A stretch of 33,654 nt of DNA, from assembly GCA_030247555.1 (NCBI GenBank), contig JAOTSD010000045.1, forward strand, positions 1-33,654, read 5' to 3'. The notes beneath the pieces are model-generated. The model saw nothing but the letters and a program-made list of their open reading frames with translations, did not search any database and was not told where the DNA came from. A program made the position numbers and the translations under genes. This document shows, in pieces, positions 24,573-32,744 of this stretch (position 1 is its first letter; every line of letters begins with the position of its first letter). The stretch is from Siculibacillus sp. Lineage in GTDB: Bacteria; Pseudomonadota; Alphaproteobacteria; Rhizobiales; Ancalomicrobiaceae.

Positions 24573-24609
24573 CGAAGACCCCCGCCTCGGGCCGAGGCGG
24601 GGGTCTTCG
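24573..24609. terminator. Strong bidirectional hairpin terminator
   Basis: Two 18-nt arms, from CGAAGACCC to CCTCGG and its exact complement, pair around a single G. It lies between convergent genes (the DapA-like gene and ctrA) and can terminate both. The stem is long and GC-rich, with TTCG after it on the plus strand. Confidence 0.9.
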
Positions 24610-24636
24610 TGTGCGGGGAAGGCAGGCGATCGGGGG

Positions 24637-25341
24637 TCAGGCGATGTCGGCGTAGACCTCGTTTTCGTCGGGCTCGCGCAGCACGTAGCCGCGGCCCCAG
24701 ACGGTCTCGATGTAGTTCTTGCCGCCGGTCGCCGAGGCGAGCTTCTTGCGCAGCTTGCAGATGAAGACGTCGATGATCTTCAGTTCCGGCTCGTCCATGC
24801 CGCCGTAGAGATGATTGAGGAACATCTCCTTGGTCAGCGTGGTGCCCTTGCGCAGCGAGAGCAGCTCCAGCATCTGATATTCCTTACCGGTCAGATGCAC
24901 GCGCTGGGAATTCACTTCGACCGTCTTGGTGTCGAGGTTCACCACCAGATCGCCGGTCGTGATCACCGACTGGGCATGGCCCTTCGAGCGGCGAACGATG
25001 GCGTGGATACGGGCGACCAGTTCGTCCTTGTGGAACGGCTTGGTCATGTAATCGTCGGCGCCGAAGCCCAGACCGCGAACCTTGTCCTCGATGCCGGCAA
25101 GGCCGGAGAGAATGAGGATGGGGGTCTTCACCTTCGACACGCGAAGCGTCCGGAGAACCTCGTAACCCGACATGTCGGGCAGGTTCAGATCCAGCAGAAT
25201 GATGTCGTAATCATAGAGCTTGCCGAGGTCGATGCCCTCTTCGCCCAGATCCGTGGTGTAGACGTTGAAATTCTCCGACTTGAGCATCAACTCGATGCTC
25301 TGCGCCGTGGCGCTGTCGTCTTCGATGAGCAGTACGCGCAT
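24637..25341 (-). CDS. ctrA: Cell-cycle master response regulator CtrA
   Basis: The 234-residue OmpR-type regulator begins [20 protein letters not shown], with acidic residues E8, D9 and the phospho-acceptor D51 in [16 protein letters not shown], and K near 104 in YMTKPF. The C-terminal winged helix ends [19 protein letters not shown]. CtrA controls cell division, flagellar and motility genes in alphaproteobacteria. The start is at 25341; an upstream ATG at 25380 is not conserved. Its upstream region has a TTAACCAT-type half-site on its own strand about 102 bp before the start, consistent with autoregulation. It is divergent from fliI. The final residues EVYADIA lie where ClpXP degradation signals occur in CtrA (Caulobacter ends in Ala-Ala), so a partial degron is possible. 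Confidence 0.97.
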   Translation of the reverse strand: MRVLLIEDDSATAQSIELMLKSENFNVYTTDLGEEGIDLGKLYDYDIILLDLNLPDMSGYEVLRTLRVSKVKTPILILSGLAGIEDKVRGLGFGADDYMTKPFHKDELVARIHAIVRRSKGHAQSVITTGDLVVNLDTKTVEVNSQRVHLTGKEYQMLELLSLRKGTTLTKEMFLNHLYGGMDEPELKIIDVFICKLRKKLASATGGKNYIETVWGRGYVLREPDENEVYADIA

Positions 25342-25442
25342 GCCAATCCCCTTTGTCGCCTTCACCCGGGCTTGGCGCATCGGCCCCCGACAGCCGCTGC
25401 GAACGACACCCCATCAACCCCGACTCGGTAGCGTACCGGACA

Positions 25443-25450
25443 ATGGTTAA
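25443..25450 (-). promoter_or_regulatory. CtrA half-site upstream of ctrA
   Basis: On the minus strand this reads TTAACCAT, the 8-mer known from alphaproteobacterial CtrA promoters. It ends 102 bp before the ctrA start, a plausible autoregulatory site. No second full TTAA half at 7-nt spacing was found. Confidence 0.55.
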
Positions 25451-25553
25451 CAGAATCTGATTCGCCTCGGCAAGCGTCGTCTCGGTCTCGACCGGCAAAA
25501 CTCGTCAGAGTCCTGAATCTCAAGGGGAATCGGGTAAGTTGATGCTTAACGTA

Positions 25554-25566
25554 TCACTTTAAGTGA
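25554..25566. promoter_or_regulatory. Dyad element in ctrA-fliI spacer
   Basis: TCACTT and AAGTGA are exact complements around one T. The dyad sits just after the TTAAC half-site at 25546 and includes a TTAA core. It may bind a dimeric regulator. Function unknown. Confidence 0.4.
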
Positions 25567-25668
25567 CGCCGCTAAGCGACTCTCTCGAATCACCTCTGGG
25601 AGGCCACTGGCCGAGCTTCGCGCGCGACCCCACATCGCCCGCTCGTTCATATTGTTTGACGAAGGCCG

Positions 25669-25683
25669 TTAACAACGCGTTAC
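25669..25683 (+). promoter_or_regulatory. CtrA box before fliI
   Basis: TTAACAACGCGTTAC matches TTAA-N7-TTAA with one mismatch (TTAC). It lies 46-60 bp before the fliI start, close to where a CtrA-activated promoter would have its -35 element. Direct control of early flagellar genes by CtrA is known from Caulobacter and relatives. Confidence 0.6.
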
Positions 25684-25728
25684 TGACCGCGCATCCGACG
25701 CCTGCTTTGCGGAGACCGATTCGTCACC

Positions 25729-27039
25729 ATGGAGCCGCTGATCCGCGAGATCGCCGAATTGCCCACCACGACCACCTTCGGTCGTGTCGTCGGCGTGCGC
25801 GGCCTGATGATCGAGGTCGCCGGACCGGTGCATGAGATGAGTGTCGGCTCGCGTTTGGCGATCGAAGCCGCCTCGGGGCGGGTGGTGCCGGCCGAAGTGA
25901 TCGGTTTCGAGGGCCACAAGGCTCTCTGCCTGCCCTTCGGCGCGCTCGAGGGTGTCCGCATGGGCTGCCGCGCCGTCCTCGGCGCCGCGGACGGCTCGGT
26001 CCGGCCGAGCGAAGCGTGGCTGGGGCGCGTCGTCAACGCGCTCGGCGAACCGCTCGACGGCAAGGGTCCTCTCCTTCAGGGTGCGGTGGCGCGACATCTG
26101 CGCGCACCGCCCCCGCCCGCCGGCGAGCGCGCCCGGGTCGGCGCCCCGATCGACCTCGGCGTCCGCGCCCTCAACACCTTCGTCACCTGCTGCCGTGGCC
26201 AACGCATGGGCATCTTCGCCGGTTCCGGCGTCGGAAAGTCGGTGCTGCTCTCCATGCTCGCCCGCTACACCTCGACCGACGTCGCGGTGATCGGCCTCGT
26301 CGGCGAGCGCGGTCGCGAGGTGCAGGAGTTCATCGAGGACGATCTCGGCGAGGACGGCCTCGCCCGCTCGGTGGTGATCGTCGCCACTTCGGACGAACCC
26401 GCCCTGATGCGCCGTCAGGCGGCCTATCTGACCCTGGCGGTCGCCGAGCATTTCCGCGACCAGGGCGCCGACGTGCTCTGCCTCATGGACTCGGTCACCC
26501 GCTTCGCCATGGCGCAACGCGAGATCGGCCTGGCCGCCGGCGAGCCGCCCGCCTCCAAGGGCTACACCCCGACCGTCTTCACCGAGTTGCCGCGCCTGCT
26601 CGAGCGCGCCGGGCCGGGCCGCGTCGGATCGGGCTCGATCACCGGTCTCTTCACCGTGCTGGTCGAGGGCGACAACCACAACGAACCGGTCGCCGACGCG
26701 GTGAGAGGCATCCTCGACGGCCACATCGTCATGGAACGCCAGATCGCCGAGCGTGGCCGTTACCCAGCGATCAACGTGCTGAAGAGCGTGTCGCGCACCA
26801 TGCCCCGGTCGGTGCCGGAGTCCGAGCGCCCGCTCATCCTCGAGGCCAAGCGGATGATGGCGACCTACGCCGACATGGAGGAACTGATCCGCCTCGGCGC
26901 CTACCGCGCCGGCTCGAGCCCTGAGGTCGACGCCGCCATCCGCCTCAACCCGGCCTTCGAGGCCTTTCTCAAGCAGGGCAAGGAGGAATCGACCTCGCTG
27001 CCGGCCTGCTACGAGAGGCTGAGGGCGATCCTGTCATGA
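25729..27039 (+). CDS. fliI: Flagellar export ATPase FliI
   Basis: The 436-residue enzyme is the hexameric ATPase of the flagellar type III export apparatus at the inner membrane. It has an F1-like N-terminal barrel (residues 1-95), the P-loop AGSGVGKS (164-171), [11 protein letters not shown], Walker B LCLMD near 250-254, and the C-terminal helix domain with ARG-rich [17 protein letters not shown]. The start codon is at 25729 with GGAG about 15 nt upstream, a long spacing. A CtrA-type box lies 46 bp before the start. fliJ follows 74 nt downstream, so the pair is probably one operon. Confidence 0.97.
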   Translation: MEPLIREIAELPTTTTFGRVVGVRGLMIEVAGPVHEMSVGSRLAIEAASGRVVPAEVIGFEGHKALCLPFGALEGVRMGCRAVLGAADGSVRPSEAWLGRVVNALGEPLDGKGPLLQGAVARHLRAPPPPAGERARVGAPIDLGVRALNTFVTCCRGQRMGIFAGSGVGKSVLLSMLARYTSTDVAVIGLVGERGREVQEFIEDDLGEDGLARSVVIVATSDEPALMRRQAAYLTLAVAEHFRDQGADVLCLMDSVTRFAMAQREIGLAAGEPPASKGYTPTVFTELPRLLERAGPGRVGSGSITGLFTVLVEGDNHNEPVADAVRGILDGHIVMERQIAERGRYPAINVLKSVSRTMPRSVPESERPLILEAKRMMATYADMEELIRLGAYRAGSSPEVDAAIRLNPAFEAFLKQGKEESTSLPACYERLRAILS

Positions 27040-27112
27040 GGTGCGCCACGACTCACTTTTCGGCAACTGTTGTCACCTATGATCACTCCTCGAACATGGG
27101 GAGTATCGAGTC

Positions 27113-27526
27113 ATGAAGTCCCGAGACAGTCTCATCCGCCTGAAGCGGTTCCAGGTCGACGAGAAGCGCCGTCAGGTCACACAGATCGAAATGATGATCG
27201 CCGACTTCAATCGGATGGTCTCCGATCTCGACGACCAGATCGTCGCCGAACAGAACCGGGTCGGCATCCACGACGTCACCCATTTCGCCTACCCGACCTT
27301 CGCCAAGGCGGCGATCCAGCGGCGCGACAATCTCAAGGTGTCGATCCACGACCTCGAGATGAAGCAGGAGGCGGCGCGCGACGAACTGGCGATCGCGGTC
27401 GAGGACCTGAAGAAAATCGAGTTGATCGAAGAGCGCGACCAGAGCCGCGAGCGCGCCGAGCGCGACGCCGCGGAGCAGGAAGCCCTCGACGAGATGGCCG
27501 GCCGCCGCCACGCCTTCGGGCGCTGA
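27113..27526 (+). CDS. fliJ: Flagellar export chaperone-like protein FliJ
   Basis: The 137-residue protein is predicted to be largely two antiparallel coiled-coil helices: SLIRLKRFQVDEKRRQVTQI and AIQRRDNLKVSIHDLEMKQE appear as heptad-rich stretches with a break around residues 52-62. This length, charge pattern and position after fliI identify FliJ, which couples FliI to FlhA in the export gate. GGGGAG precedes the ATG. The C-terminus is short and Arg-rich. The 74-nt spacer after fliI shows nothing special. Confidence 0.9.
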   Translation: MKSRDSLIRLKRFQVDEKRRQVTQIEMMIADFNRMVSDLDDQIVAEQNRVGIHDVTHFAYPTFAKAAIQRRDNLKVSIHDLEMKQEAARDELAIAVEDLKKIELIEERDQSRERAERDAAEQEALDEMAGRRHAFGR

Positions 27527-27595
27527 GGCACCGGAGCCCGCCGCGGACCGCTCCCCTGCCCCGCGGGCCGGCGGAATGACCGTGTGGAAGACGAT

Positions 27596-27620
27596 CGGCC
27601 GCCCCTCGGGGCGGCCGTTT
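27596..27620. terminator. Terminator between fliJ and GNAT gene
   Basis: CGGCCGCCCC (27596-27605) and GGGGCGGCCG (27608-27617) pair around TC and are followed by TTT. It separates convergent genes and can serve both, mainly fliJ. Confidence 0.75.
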
Positions 27621-27642
27621 CGTGTCCGCCCGTCCTGCGGGC

Positions 27643-28254
27643 TCACGCCTCGATCAACGGCACGTGCGGACCGGCGCTTCGCGGCAGGTGGCCGGTGAGA
27701 CGCGGGTCGTCGGCGATCTCGATCGAGCGGGCATGGGGCACGAAGCCGGAGCGGACGTAGAAGTCGAGCGCGCCGGGATGGTCGAGATTGCAGGTGTGGA
27801 CGGTGACGCGGGCCGGTCCTCGCGCCCAGGCCGCCTCGAGCGCCCGGTTCATCGCCCAGCGCCCGAGCCCGCCGCCGACCGCGGCGGGCACCAACCCGAA
27901 ATAGGCCAGTTCGACTTCGCCGGCGGTCCGCCCGTCGATCTCGACGAGGCCGATGTCGACCCCGTCGCGGGTGAGGGCCCGGGCGTCGACGTCGACATCG
28001 GCGAGGATGGCGGCGAGCGTCTCCCGCGGCATGATCCGTCGACCGAACCACAGCCACGGCTCGCCGACCGCGGCGAAGAGCGCGAGGTAGCGATCGAGAT
28101 CGGCGTCGGTCAGCCGCTCCAGCTTCAAGCCCTCGACCACCGGCTCGGGGCGCGGCGCCGGACGTGTCCGCTGCTCCAGATGGATCACCGCCGCGGCGAT
28201 CTTGCCGGGCGGCAGCTCGGTGTAGCCGTTGCGACGGGTGTCGAGGACGGTCAC
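27643..28254 (-). CDS. GNAT-family acetyltransferase
   Basis: The 203-residue protein contains a GNAT core with an N-terminal LKLERLTDADLDRYLALFAAVG, a middle strand LVEIDGRTAGEVELAYFGLVP followed by the acetyl-CoA loop VGGGLGRWAM, and a C-terminal NLDHPGALDFYVRSGFVPHA. An N-terminal extension of about 40 residues with an RTRPAPRPEP linker precedes the domain. Substrate unknown. It is 16 nt after the end of the mipA-like gene on the same strand and probably shares its transcript, an unusual pairing of a cytoplasmic enzyme with an outer membrane protein. Confidence 0.88.
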   Translation of the reverse strand: MTVLDTRRNGYTELPPGKIAAAVIHLEQRTRPAPRPEPVVEGLKLERLTDADLDRYLALFAAVGEPWLWFGRRIMPRETLAAILADVDVDARALTRDGVDIGLVEIDGRTAGEVELAYFGLVPAAVGGGLGRWAMNRALEAAWARGPARVTVHTCNLDHPGALDFYVRSGFVPHARSIEIADDPRLTGHLPRSAGPHVPLIEA

Positions 28255-28270
28255 GGCGCGGCGCCCGGGC

Positions 28271-29023
28271 TCAACGCCAGTTCACGCCGAAGCGGTAGGC
28301 GACGCCGAGCCCGACGGCGAACTGATCGCGGCGGCCCTCGGCGCGCATGATCGGCGACCGGGCGATCTCGTCGGAGAGACGCGTCCAGGACGCGTCGCCG
28401 CGTACCAGCCAGTTGCGGTCGATCTCCCAGGTGGCACGCGCCGCCAACCCGGCCCCGCGATAGCCGCCGTTCGGCGCATGGGCGGGAATGCCGGTGGCGA
28501 GCGCCGAGGCGGCCGAGACGCCGTAATAGGTGCGCATGTAGTCGGTGGTGGCGAAGGAGACCCGCGGCCCGGCCTCGAGCGTCAGCTTGGCCATCGGGTG
28601 GAAGATGCCGTCGAGGCCGAGTTCGAAGATCTGGCCGTGGTGGCCGCCGAAGCCCTGCCGGGCGGTGACGAAGGCGCGCCAGTTGCGATCGGTGTAGTCG
28701 ATGGTGACGCCCGCCTCGAAGGCGGTGGCCACCTTCGGCAGGCCGGCCATCGCCGAGGCGGCGCCGAAGGAACGGCTCGACAGCAGCCGGAACGACGGGG
28801 CGATACCGAAGCCGGTGTCGGAGGTCGCTTCGCCGGTCAGCGGCGACCGCAGGAAACGCAGGCCGATGATCGGGAAGGGCGACAGCACGTGGGACTTCGA
28901 GCCCTCCCAACCGGGCTCGGTCTTCAACCCGCCGCCGAGAGTGACGACCATGTCGTCGCCGGCGCGGGCGGCGCCGAGACCGGCGGCGAGGACGAGAAGG
29001 GCGAGCGTGAGACGGCGGGACAT
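28271..29023 (-). CDS. MipA/OmpV family outer membrane protein
   Basis: The 250-residue protein starts with a signal peptide (MSRRLTLALLVLAAGLGAARA), followed by amphipathic strands ending in the C-terminal YRFGVNW-R motif, typical of outer membrane beta-barrels. VTLGGGLKTEPGWEGSKSH and the FGIAPSFRLLSSR segment match the MipA/OmpV family, often described as scaffold for murein-synthesising complexes. ATG 29023 is chosen because it directly precedes the signal peptide, with GAGG upstream. Two ATGGTTxG copies at 29083 and 29107 (complement of CtrA-like CxAACCAT) lie in the 176-nt upstream spacer; their match to CtrA half-sites is weak. Confidence 0.85.
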   Translation of the reverse strand: MSRRLTLALLVLAAGLGAARAGDDMVVTLGGGLKTEPGWEGSKSHVLSPFPIIGLRFLRSPLTGEATSDTGFGIAPSFRLLSSRSFGAASAMAGLPKVATAFEAGVTIDYTDRNWRAFVTARQGFGGHHGQIFELGLDGIFHPMAKLTLEAGPRVSFATTDYMRTYYGVSAASALATGIPAHAPNGGYRGAGLAARATWEIDRNWLVRGDASWTRLSDEIARSPIMRAEGRRDQFAVGLGVAYRFGVNWR

Positions 29024-29139
29024 CGGAGACCTCGAACGCGGCGGCCGGAGCGGCCCGGACCTTCCCTCGAACATGGCTCGAGATGGTTGGCGACCGGTGT
29101 GGAAAGATGGTTAGGGGAATATGACCGCGGTTGGAACCG

Positions 29140-29172
29140 CCGGCACGCGCCCCGCTCCGTCGCCCGTGCCGG
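29140..29172 (-). terminator. Possible flhA terminator
   Basis: CCGGCACG (29140-29147) and CGTGCCGG (29165-29172) can pair around a 17-nt loop. It lies 27 nt beyond the flhA stop, in the right place for a terminator, but the loop is long and no T-run follows on the minus strand. Confidence 0.35.
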
Positions 29173-29199
29173 TTCGCACCCCGGTGTGACCGATCCGCC

Positions 29200-31335
29200 T
29201 CAGATCGAGCCCACCGTCTTCAGCCGCATCCGCGGATGCACCTCGGCCTGGCTCATGATCACCGTGTGCGGGCGGAAGCGTTCGACGATCGAGCGGACGT
29301 GCGGCCGAATGCCCGGGCTGGTCAAGAGCACCGGGATCTCGCCGATCCGCGCCGCGTCCTCGAAGCCGTCGCGCACCGCGTTGACGAATTCGCCGAGCTT
29401 CGAGGGCGCCATGGCGAGACTCTTCAGCTCTCCCTCGCCGACCAGCGCCTCGGCGAAGGCGAACTCCCAGGCCGGCGACATGGCGAGGATCGGCAGGTAA
29501 CCCATCGGCGACAGGTTGGCGGCCGAGATCTGGCGGGCGAGCCGGCCACGCACGTGCTCGGTGATGGTCTGTACCGAGCGCGAGAAGGCCACCGCCTCGG
29601 CGATGCCCTCGAGGATGGCGCCGAGATCGCGGATCGAAACACGCTCGGCGAGCAGCCCCTGCAACACCCGCTGGATGCCCGACATGTTGATCTGCCCGGG
29701 GACGATGTCCTCGAACAGCTTGTGCTGCTCCTTGGGCAGATCGGCGATCAGCTTGGAGACGTCGGCGTAGGAGAGGAGATCGGCGACGTTGGCCTTGAGG
29801 ATCTCGGTCAGATGGGTGGACAGCACCGTCGGCGGATCGACCACGGTGAGGCCTCGGATCGCCGCCTCTTCCTTCAGCGCCGGGTCGATCCAGGTCGCCG
29901 GCAGGCCGAAGGTCGGCTCGGTGGTGTGGGTGCCGGGCATGTCGATCGGCCGGCCTTCCGGGTCCATGACCATGAACTGGTTGGGATAGACCTGACCGCG
30001 CCCGGCCTCCACCTCCTTGATCTTGACCACGTATTCGTTGGGCTGGAGCTGCACGTTGTCGAGCAGCCGGCACGACGGCATGACGAAGCCCATGTCCATG
30101 GCGATCTGGCGGCGCAACGCCTTGATCTGGTCGGTGAGCCGATCCGAGCCGTCCGGGGCGTTGATCAGCGACAGGAGCGCGTAGCCGAGTTCGATCTTGA
30201 GATCGTCCATCTTCAACGCCGCGGAGATGGGCTCCTCCTTCGGCTCGGCCGCGGCCTTGTCGGCCAGCACCTTCTCCGCCACGAGGGCGGCGGCGGCCGT
30301 GTCCTTGCGCCGCTCGGCGGCGAGCGCCAGGCCGCCCGCCGCTCCGGCGAGCGCCAGGAACGGCAGGGTCGGCATGCCCGGCAGCAGCGCCAGTGCCACC
30401 ATCACCGCCGACGACATGCCGAGCGCCCGGGGATAGCCCGAGAGCTGGCCGAAGAGCGCCTTGTCGGCGGCCCCGGAGACGCCCGCCTTGGAGACCAGCA
30501 GGCCGGCGGCGGTCGACACGATCAACGCCGGGATCTGGGTGACGAGTCCGTCGCCCACGGTCAGCGTCGTGTAGGAATGGCTCGCCTCGGCGAAGCTGAT
30601 GCCCTGCTGGGCGACGCCGATGATGATGCCGCCGATGACGTTGATGAAGGTGATCAACAGGCCGGCGACGGCGTCACCGCGCACGAACTTGGAGGCGCCG
30701 TCCATGGCGCCGAAGAAGGCGCTCTCGCCCTCCAGCTCCTTGCGCCGACGCTTGGCCTCCTTCTCGTCGATCAGGCCGGCGGAGAGATCGGCGTCGATCG
30801 CCATCTGCTTGCCGGGCATGGCGTCGAGGGTGAAGCGGGCGGCGACCTCGGCGATGCGTCCCGAACCCTTGGTGATGACGATGAAGTTCACGATCAAGAG
30901 GATCGCGAAGACGATGATGCCGATGACGAAGTTGCCGCCCATCACGAAGTTGCCGAAGGCTTCGATGACGTGGCCGGCGGCCGACGTCCCTTCGTGGCCG
31001 TGGCCGAGGATGAGGCGGGTCGAGGCGAGGTTCAGCGACAGCCTGAGCATCGTGGCGATGAGCAGCAGGGTCGGGAAGGACGAGAATTCCAGCGGCGCCT
31101 GGATGAACAACGCCGTCATCAGGATCAGCACCGACAGGGTGAAGGAGATGGCGAGCGCGGCATCGAGCAGCCACGCCGGCAGCGGCACCACCAACACCAC
31201 CAGGATCGCCATGACGCCGATGGCCAGTCCGACGTCGCCGCGCCGGGCATTGGCGAGGAGTTGCCCCGGTCCCGGCAGCCCGAAGGGCATGACGAAGGAC
31301 TTCGGGGTGGAACCGCCGGCGGTGGTGTCGGACAT
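29200..31335 (-). CDS. flhA: Flagellar export gate protein FlhA
   Basis: The 711-residue protein forms the nonameric export gate. About eight membrane segments occupy residues 30-310, with the FHIPEP-family signature RFTLDAMPGKQMAIDADLSAGLID between them. A flexible linker (residues about 325-370) connects to the cytoplasmic domain that binds FliI/FliJ and substrate chaperones and ends with RMRLKTVGSI. ATG 31335 is chosen for its AAGG site and because the next upstream ATG (31395) adds residues not in the family. A perfect TTAA-N7-TTAA box lies 79-93 bp upstream, with a dyad between it and the start. Confidence 0.97.
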   Translation of the reverse strand: MSDTTAGGSTPKSFVMPFGLPGPGQLLANARRGDVGLAIGVMAILVVLVVPLPAWLLDAALAISFTLSVLILMTALFIQAPLEFSSFPTLLLIATMLRLSLNLASTRLILGHGHEGTSAAGHVIEAFGNFVMGGNFVIGIIVFAILLIVNFIVITKGSGRIAEVAARFTLDAMPGKQMAIDADLSAGLIDEKEAKRRRKELEGESAFFGAMDGASKFVRGDAVAGLLITFINVIGGIIIGVAQQGISFAEASHSYTTLTVGDGLVTQIPALIVSTAAGLLVSKAGVSGAADKALFGQLSGYPRALGMSSAVMVALALLPGMPTLPFLALAGAAGGLALAAERRKDTAAAALVAEKVLADKAAAEPKEEPISAALKMDDLKIELGYALLSLINAPDGSDRLTDQIKALRRQIAMDMGFVMPSCRLLDNVQLQPNEYVVKIKEVEAGRGQVYPNQFMVMDPEGRPIDMPGTHTTEPTFGLPATWIDPALKEEAAIRGLTVVDPPTVLSTHLTEILKANVADLLSYADVSKLIADLPKEQHKLFEDIVPGQINMSGIQRVLQGLLAERVSIRDLGAILEGIAEAVAFSRSVQTITEHVRGRLARQISAANLSPMGYLPILAMSPAWEFAFAEALVGEGELKSLAMAPSKLGEFVNAVRDGFEDAARIGEIPVLLTSPGIRPHVRSIVERFRPHTVIMSQAEVHPRMRLKTVGSI

Positions 31336-31390
31336 CGATGGGACCTTCGCGCACGAACCGGGAATCGCGCACGGCGAGTTCCGAGCGCTG

Positions 31391-31428
31391 GGCAAAATCT
31401 GCCGACTGCATGGTTAACGGGTGGTTAA
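31391..31428 (-). promoter_or_regulatory. CtrA box plus dyad upstream of flhA
   Basis: On the minus strand, TTAA-CCACCCG-TTAACCAT is a perfect full CtrA site (31410-31428) containing the TTAACCAT 8-mer. Six bases further towards the gene lies the dyad-like GGCAGATTTTGCC (31391-31403), 55 bp before the start. A near copy of the whole block precedes the LysE-family gene. Confidence 0.8.
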
Positions 31429-31455
31429 GGCGCCCGCCGGATCGGACGGCGCCCC

Positions 31456-31932
31456 TCACGCGCGGCCGTCGAACTCGCGCCCTTTCGCTCCGAGCCTCGA
31501 TCCGAGTTTGGCCTCGAGCGCCCTCGTCATGGTGATCGTCGTCACCACCGGGGTGCCGAGGTGCCAGCGGTGGGCCTCGGCCCACATCAGGCGCGTCGGC
31601 TCGGGATCGTGGAAGGCGTCCCAAGGGATCAGGACGGGCTTCTTGCCGAAGGCGCCGAAGATCGGGACCGCGATCGCCAGATGCAGGCCACGCGGGTCGA
31701 CGCCGACGACGACGCAGTTGCGCCACAGGACCTTGCCGACGAGGAGGTTCTCGCGCCGCGCGATCGGGTCACGCGGCGGATCGGCGACCCCCCACATCGC
31801 CTCGGCCGCCGCCCATCCGCCGGAGGTGCCCCCCGAACGCCGGCGCATCGCCCGCAGCACGGCCCAGAGCGCCACGCCCATCAACACGAGGAAGGCGAAT
31901 TCGGCGATCAGCAGCAGATACATGAGATCCAT
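31456..31932 (-). CDS. Small membrane-anchored protein, unknown function
   Basis: The 158-residue protein has one N-terminal membrane helix (residues 1-27, MDLMYLLLIAEFAFLVLMG and after), a basic stop-transfer RAMRRR, and a cytoplasmic domain with alternating strands (VVVGVDPRGLHLAIAV, VLIPWDAFHD, VTTITMTRALEAKLG). I do not recognise the family; the strand pattern resembles small PH-like domains tethered to membranes, a guess. GGGAGGAA before ATG 31932 supports the start. It lies between flhA and the LysE-type gene, all on the same strand; 120 nt, including the CtrA block, separate it from flhA, so flhA likely has its own promoter. Confidence 0.75.
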   Translation of the reverse strand: MDLMYLLLIAEFAFLVLMGVALWAVLRAMRRRSGGTSGGWAAAEAMWGVADPPRDPIARRENLLVGKVLWRNCVVVGVDPRGLHLAIAVPIFGAFGKKPVLIPWDAFHDPEPTRLMWAEAHRWHLGTPVVTTITMTRALEAKLGSRLGAKGREFDGRA

Positions 31933-32021
31933 GGCGGTTCCTCCCGGGGAACGCGACATCGGACGCCATTCTACGCCGCGAGAGGCCGGAGATCCCTCCG
32001 TAGTACCCGCGAGGCGAGCCC

Positions 32022-32648
32022 TCAGCCGCGCGAGGCGAGGAGTTTCGCGCCGAAACCGATCATGGTGAGGCCGGCGAGCCGATCGAACCACGACCGGCCG
32101 CGGTCGACCACCGCGGTCACCGGCGGGCTCGCCACCGCGAAAGCGAGCGCCGCGTACCACAGGAACGAGATCGTCGGCATCATGACCAAGGCGAGCATCT
32201 GTTCGCCGCCCGAGAGCGCGGAAGCGCCGGTCGCCGAGAAGATCGACATGAAATAGGCGATCGATTTGGGATTCAGCAGGTTGGTGACCATGCCGGAACG
32301 GAAGGCCTCGCCGGCCGTCATCTCGCGCGGCGTCCCCGCGACGATCGAGCCGCCCTCGGCGAAGGAACGGCGGATCGCCGCGACGCCGAGCCACAGGAGA
32401 TAGAGGCCGCAGGCGATGCGCATCGCCCCGGCGATCTCCGGCAGGGCGGTGAGCACCGTGCCGATGCCGAGCAGGCCGAGTGTGGCGAAGACGAAGCCGA
32501 CCGGCCAGATGCCGGAGGCGGCGGCGAGCCCGAGCCGGCGGCCGCGCATGCCGGCATGGACCACGATCAACGTGTTCGGCCCCGGCGCCATGGCGATCAC
32601 CACCTGGGCGGCGGCGAGAGTGGCGATGATCTGCAGGCTGTCGGTCAC
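32022..32648 (-). CDS. LysE/RhtB-family amino acid or metabolite exporter
   Basis: The 208-residue inner membrane protein has about six hydrophobic segments and the family motif MAPGPNTLIVVHAGMRGRRLGLAAASG (first 20 residues shown in part, at about 20-46), plus NLLNPKSIAYFMSIF in the middle, typical of LysE/RhtB transporters. Substrates in this family are basic or neutral amino acids or homoserine lactone-like molecules; the present one is unknown. The start is a GTG at 32648, behind GAGAGG. A CtrA box and a dyad matching those of flhA lie 58-96 bp upstream, so this exporter may belong to the CtrA regulon. Confidence 0.87.
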   Translation of the reverse strand: MTDSLQIIATLAAAQVVIAMAPGPNTLIVVHAGMRGRRLGLAAASGIWPVGFVFATLGLLGIGTVLTALPEIAGAMRIACGLYLLWLGVAAIRRSFAEGGSIVAGTPREMTAGEAFRSGMVTNLLNPKSIAYFMSIFSATGASALSGGEQMLALVMMPTISFLWYAALAFAVASPPVTAVVDRGRSWFDRLAGLTMIGFGAKLLASRG

Positions 32649-32706
32649 GGACGGATCCTCTCGCGGGGCGATCGGCGGGGCGTCGGGTCGTGGGTTAACG
32701 CCACGA

Positions 32707-32744
32707 GGCAATATTTGCCGAGTGTATGGTTAACGTTGAGTAAA
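32707..32744 (-). promoter_or_regulatory. CtrA box plus dyad upstream of the LysE-type gene
   Basis: On the minus strand, TTTA-CTCAACG-TTAACCAT is a full CtrA site with one mismatch (TTTA), then, 6 nt on, GGCAAATATTGCC (32707-32719), 58 bp before the GTG. The 29-nt stretch 32707-32735 matches 31391-31419 upstream of flhA at 25 positions. An additional TTAAC occurs at 32695-32699. Confidence 0.75.

Larger units (their letters stand above)
25342..25728. promoter_or_regulatory. 387-nt divergent control region between ctrA and fliI
   Basis: No protein gene is supported here. The region is less GC-rich than its neighbours, especially 25430-25480, 25500-25570 and 25640-25690. It holds CtrA-like elements: ATGGTTAA (25443-25450, the complement of TTAACCAT), a TTAAC half-site at 25546-25550, and TTAA-N7-TTAC at 25669-25683. 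It also contains the dyad TCACTT-T-AAGTGA at 25554-25566. These suggest at least one promoter for each gene. Confidence 0.7.

Noticed and set aside
25554-25570. Reading 25546-25562 (TTAA then TTAA) as a full CtrA box
   Set aside because: The two TTAA cores are separated by 9 rather than 7 nt.
31391-31403. The GGCA..TGCC dyads before flhA and the LysE-type gene as sigma-54 promoters
   Set aside because: The GG-to-GC spacing is 8 rather than 10 nt and the TGGCAC/TTGC sequence is not met, although sigma-54 use nearby is likely because of flbD.
29131-31428. A 765-codon plus-strand frame opposite flhA
   Set aside because: flhA on the minus strand carries all family motifs; the opposite frame is Gly/His/Arg-rich noise.
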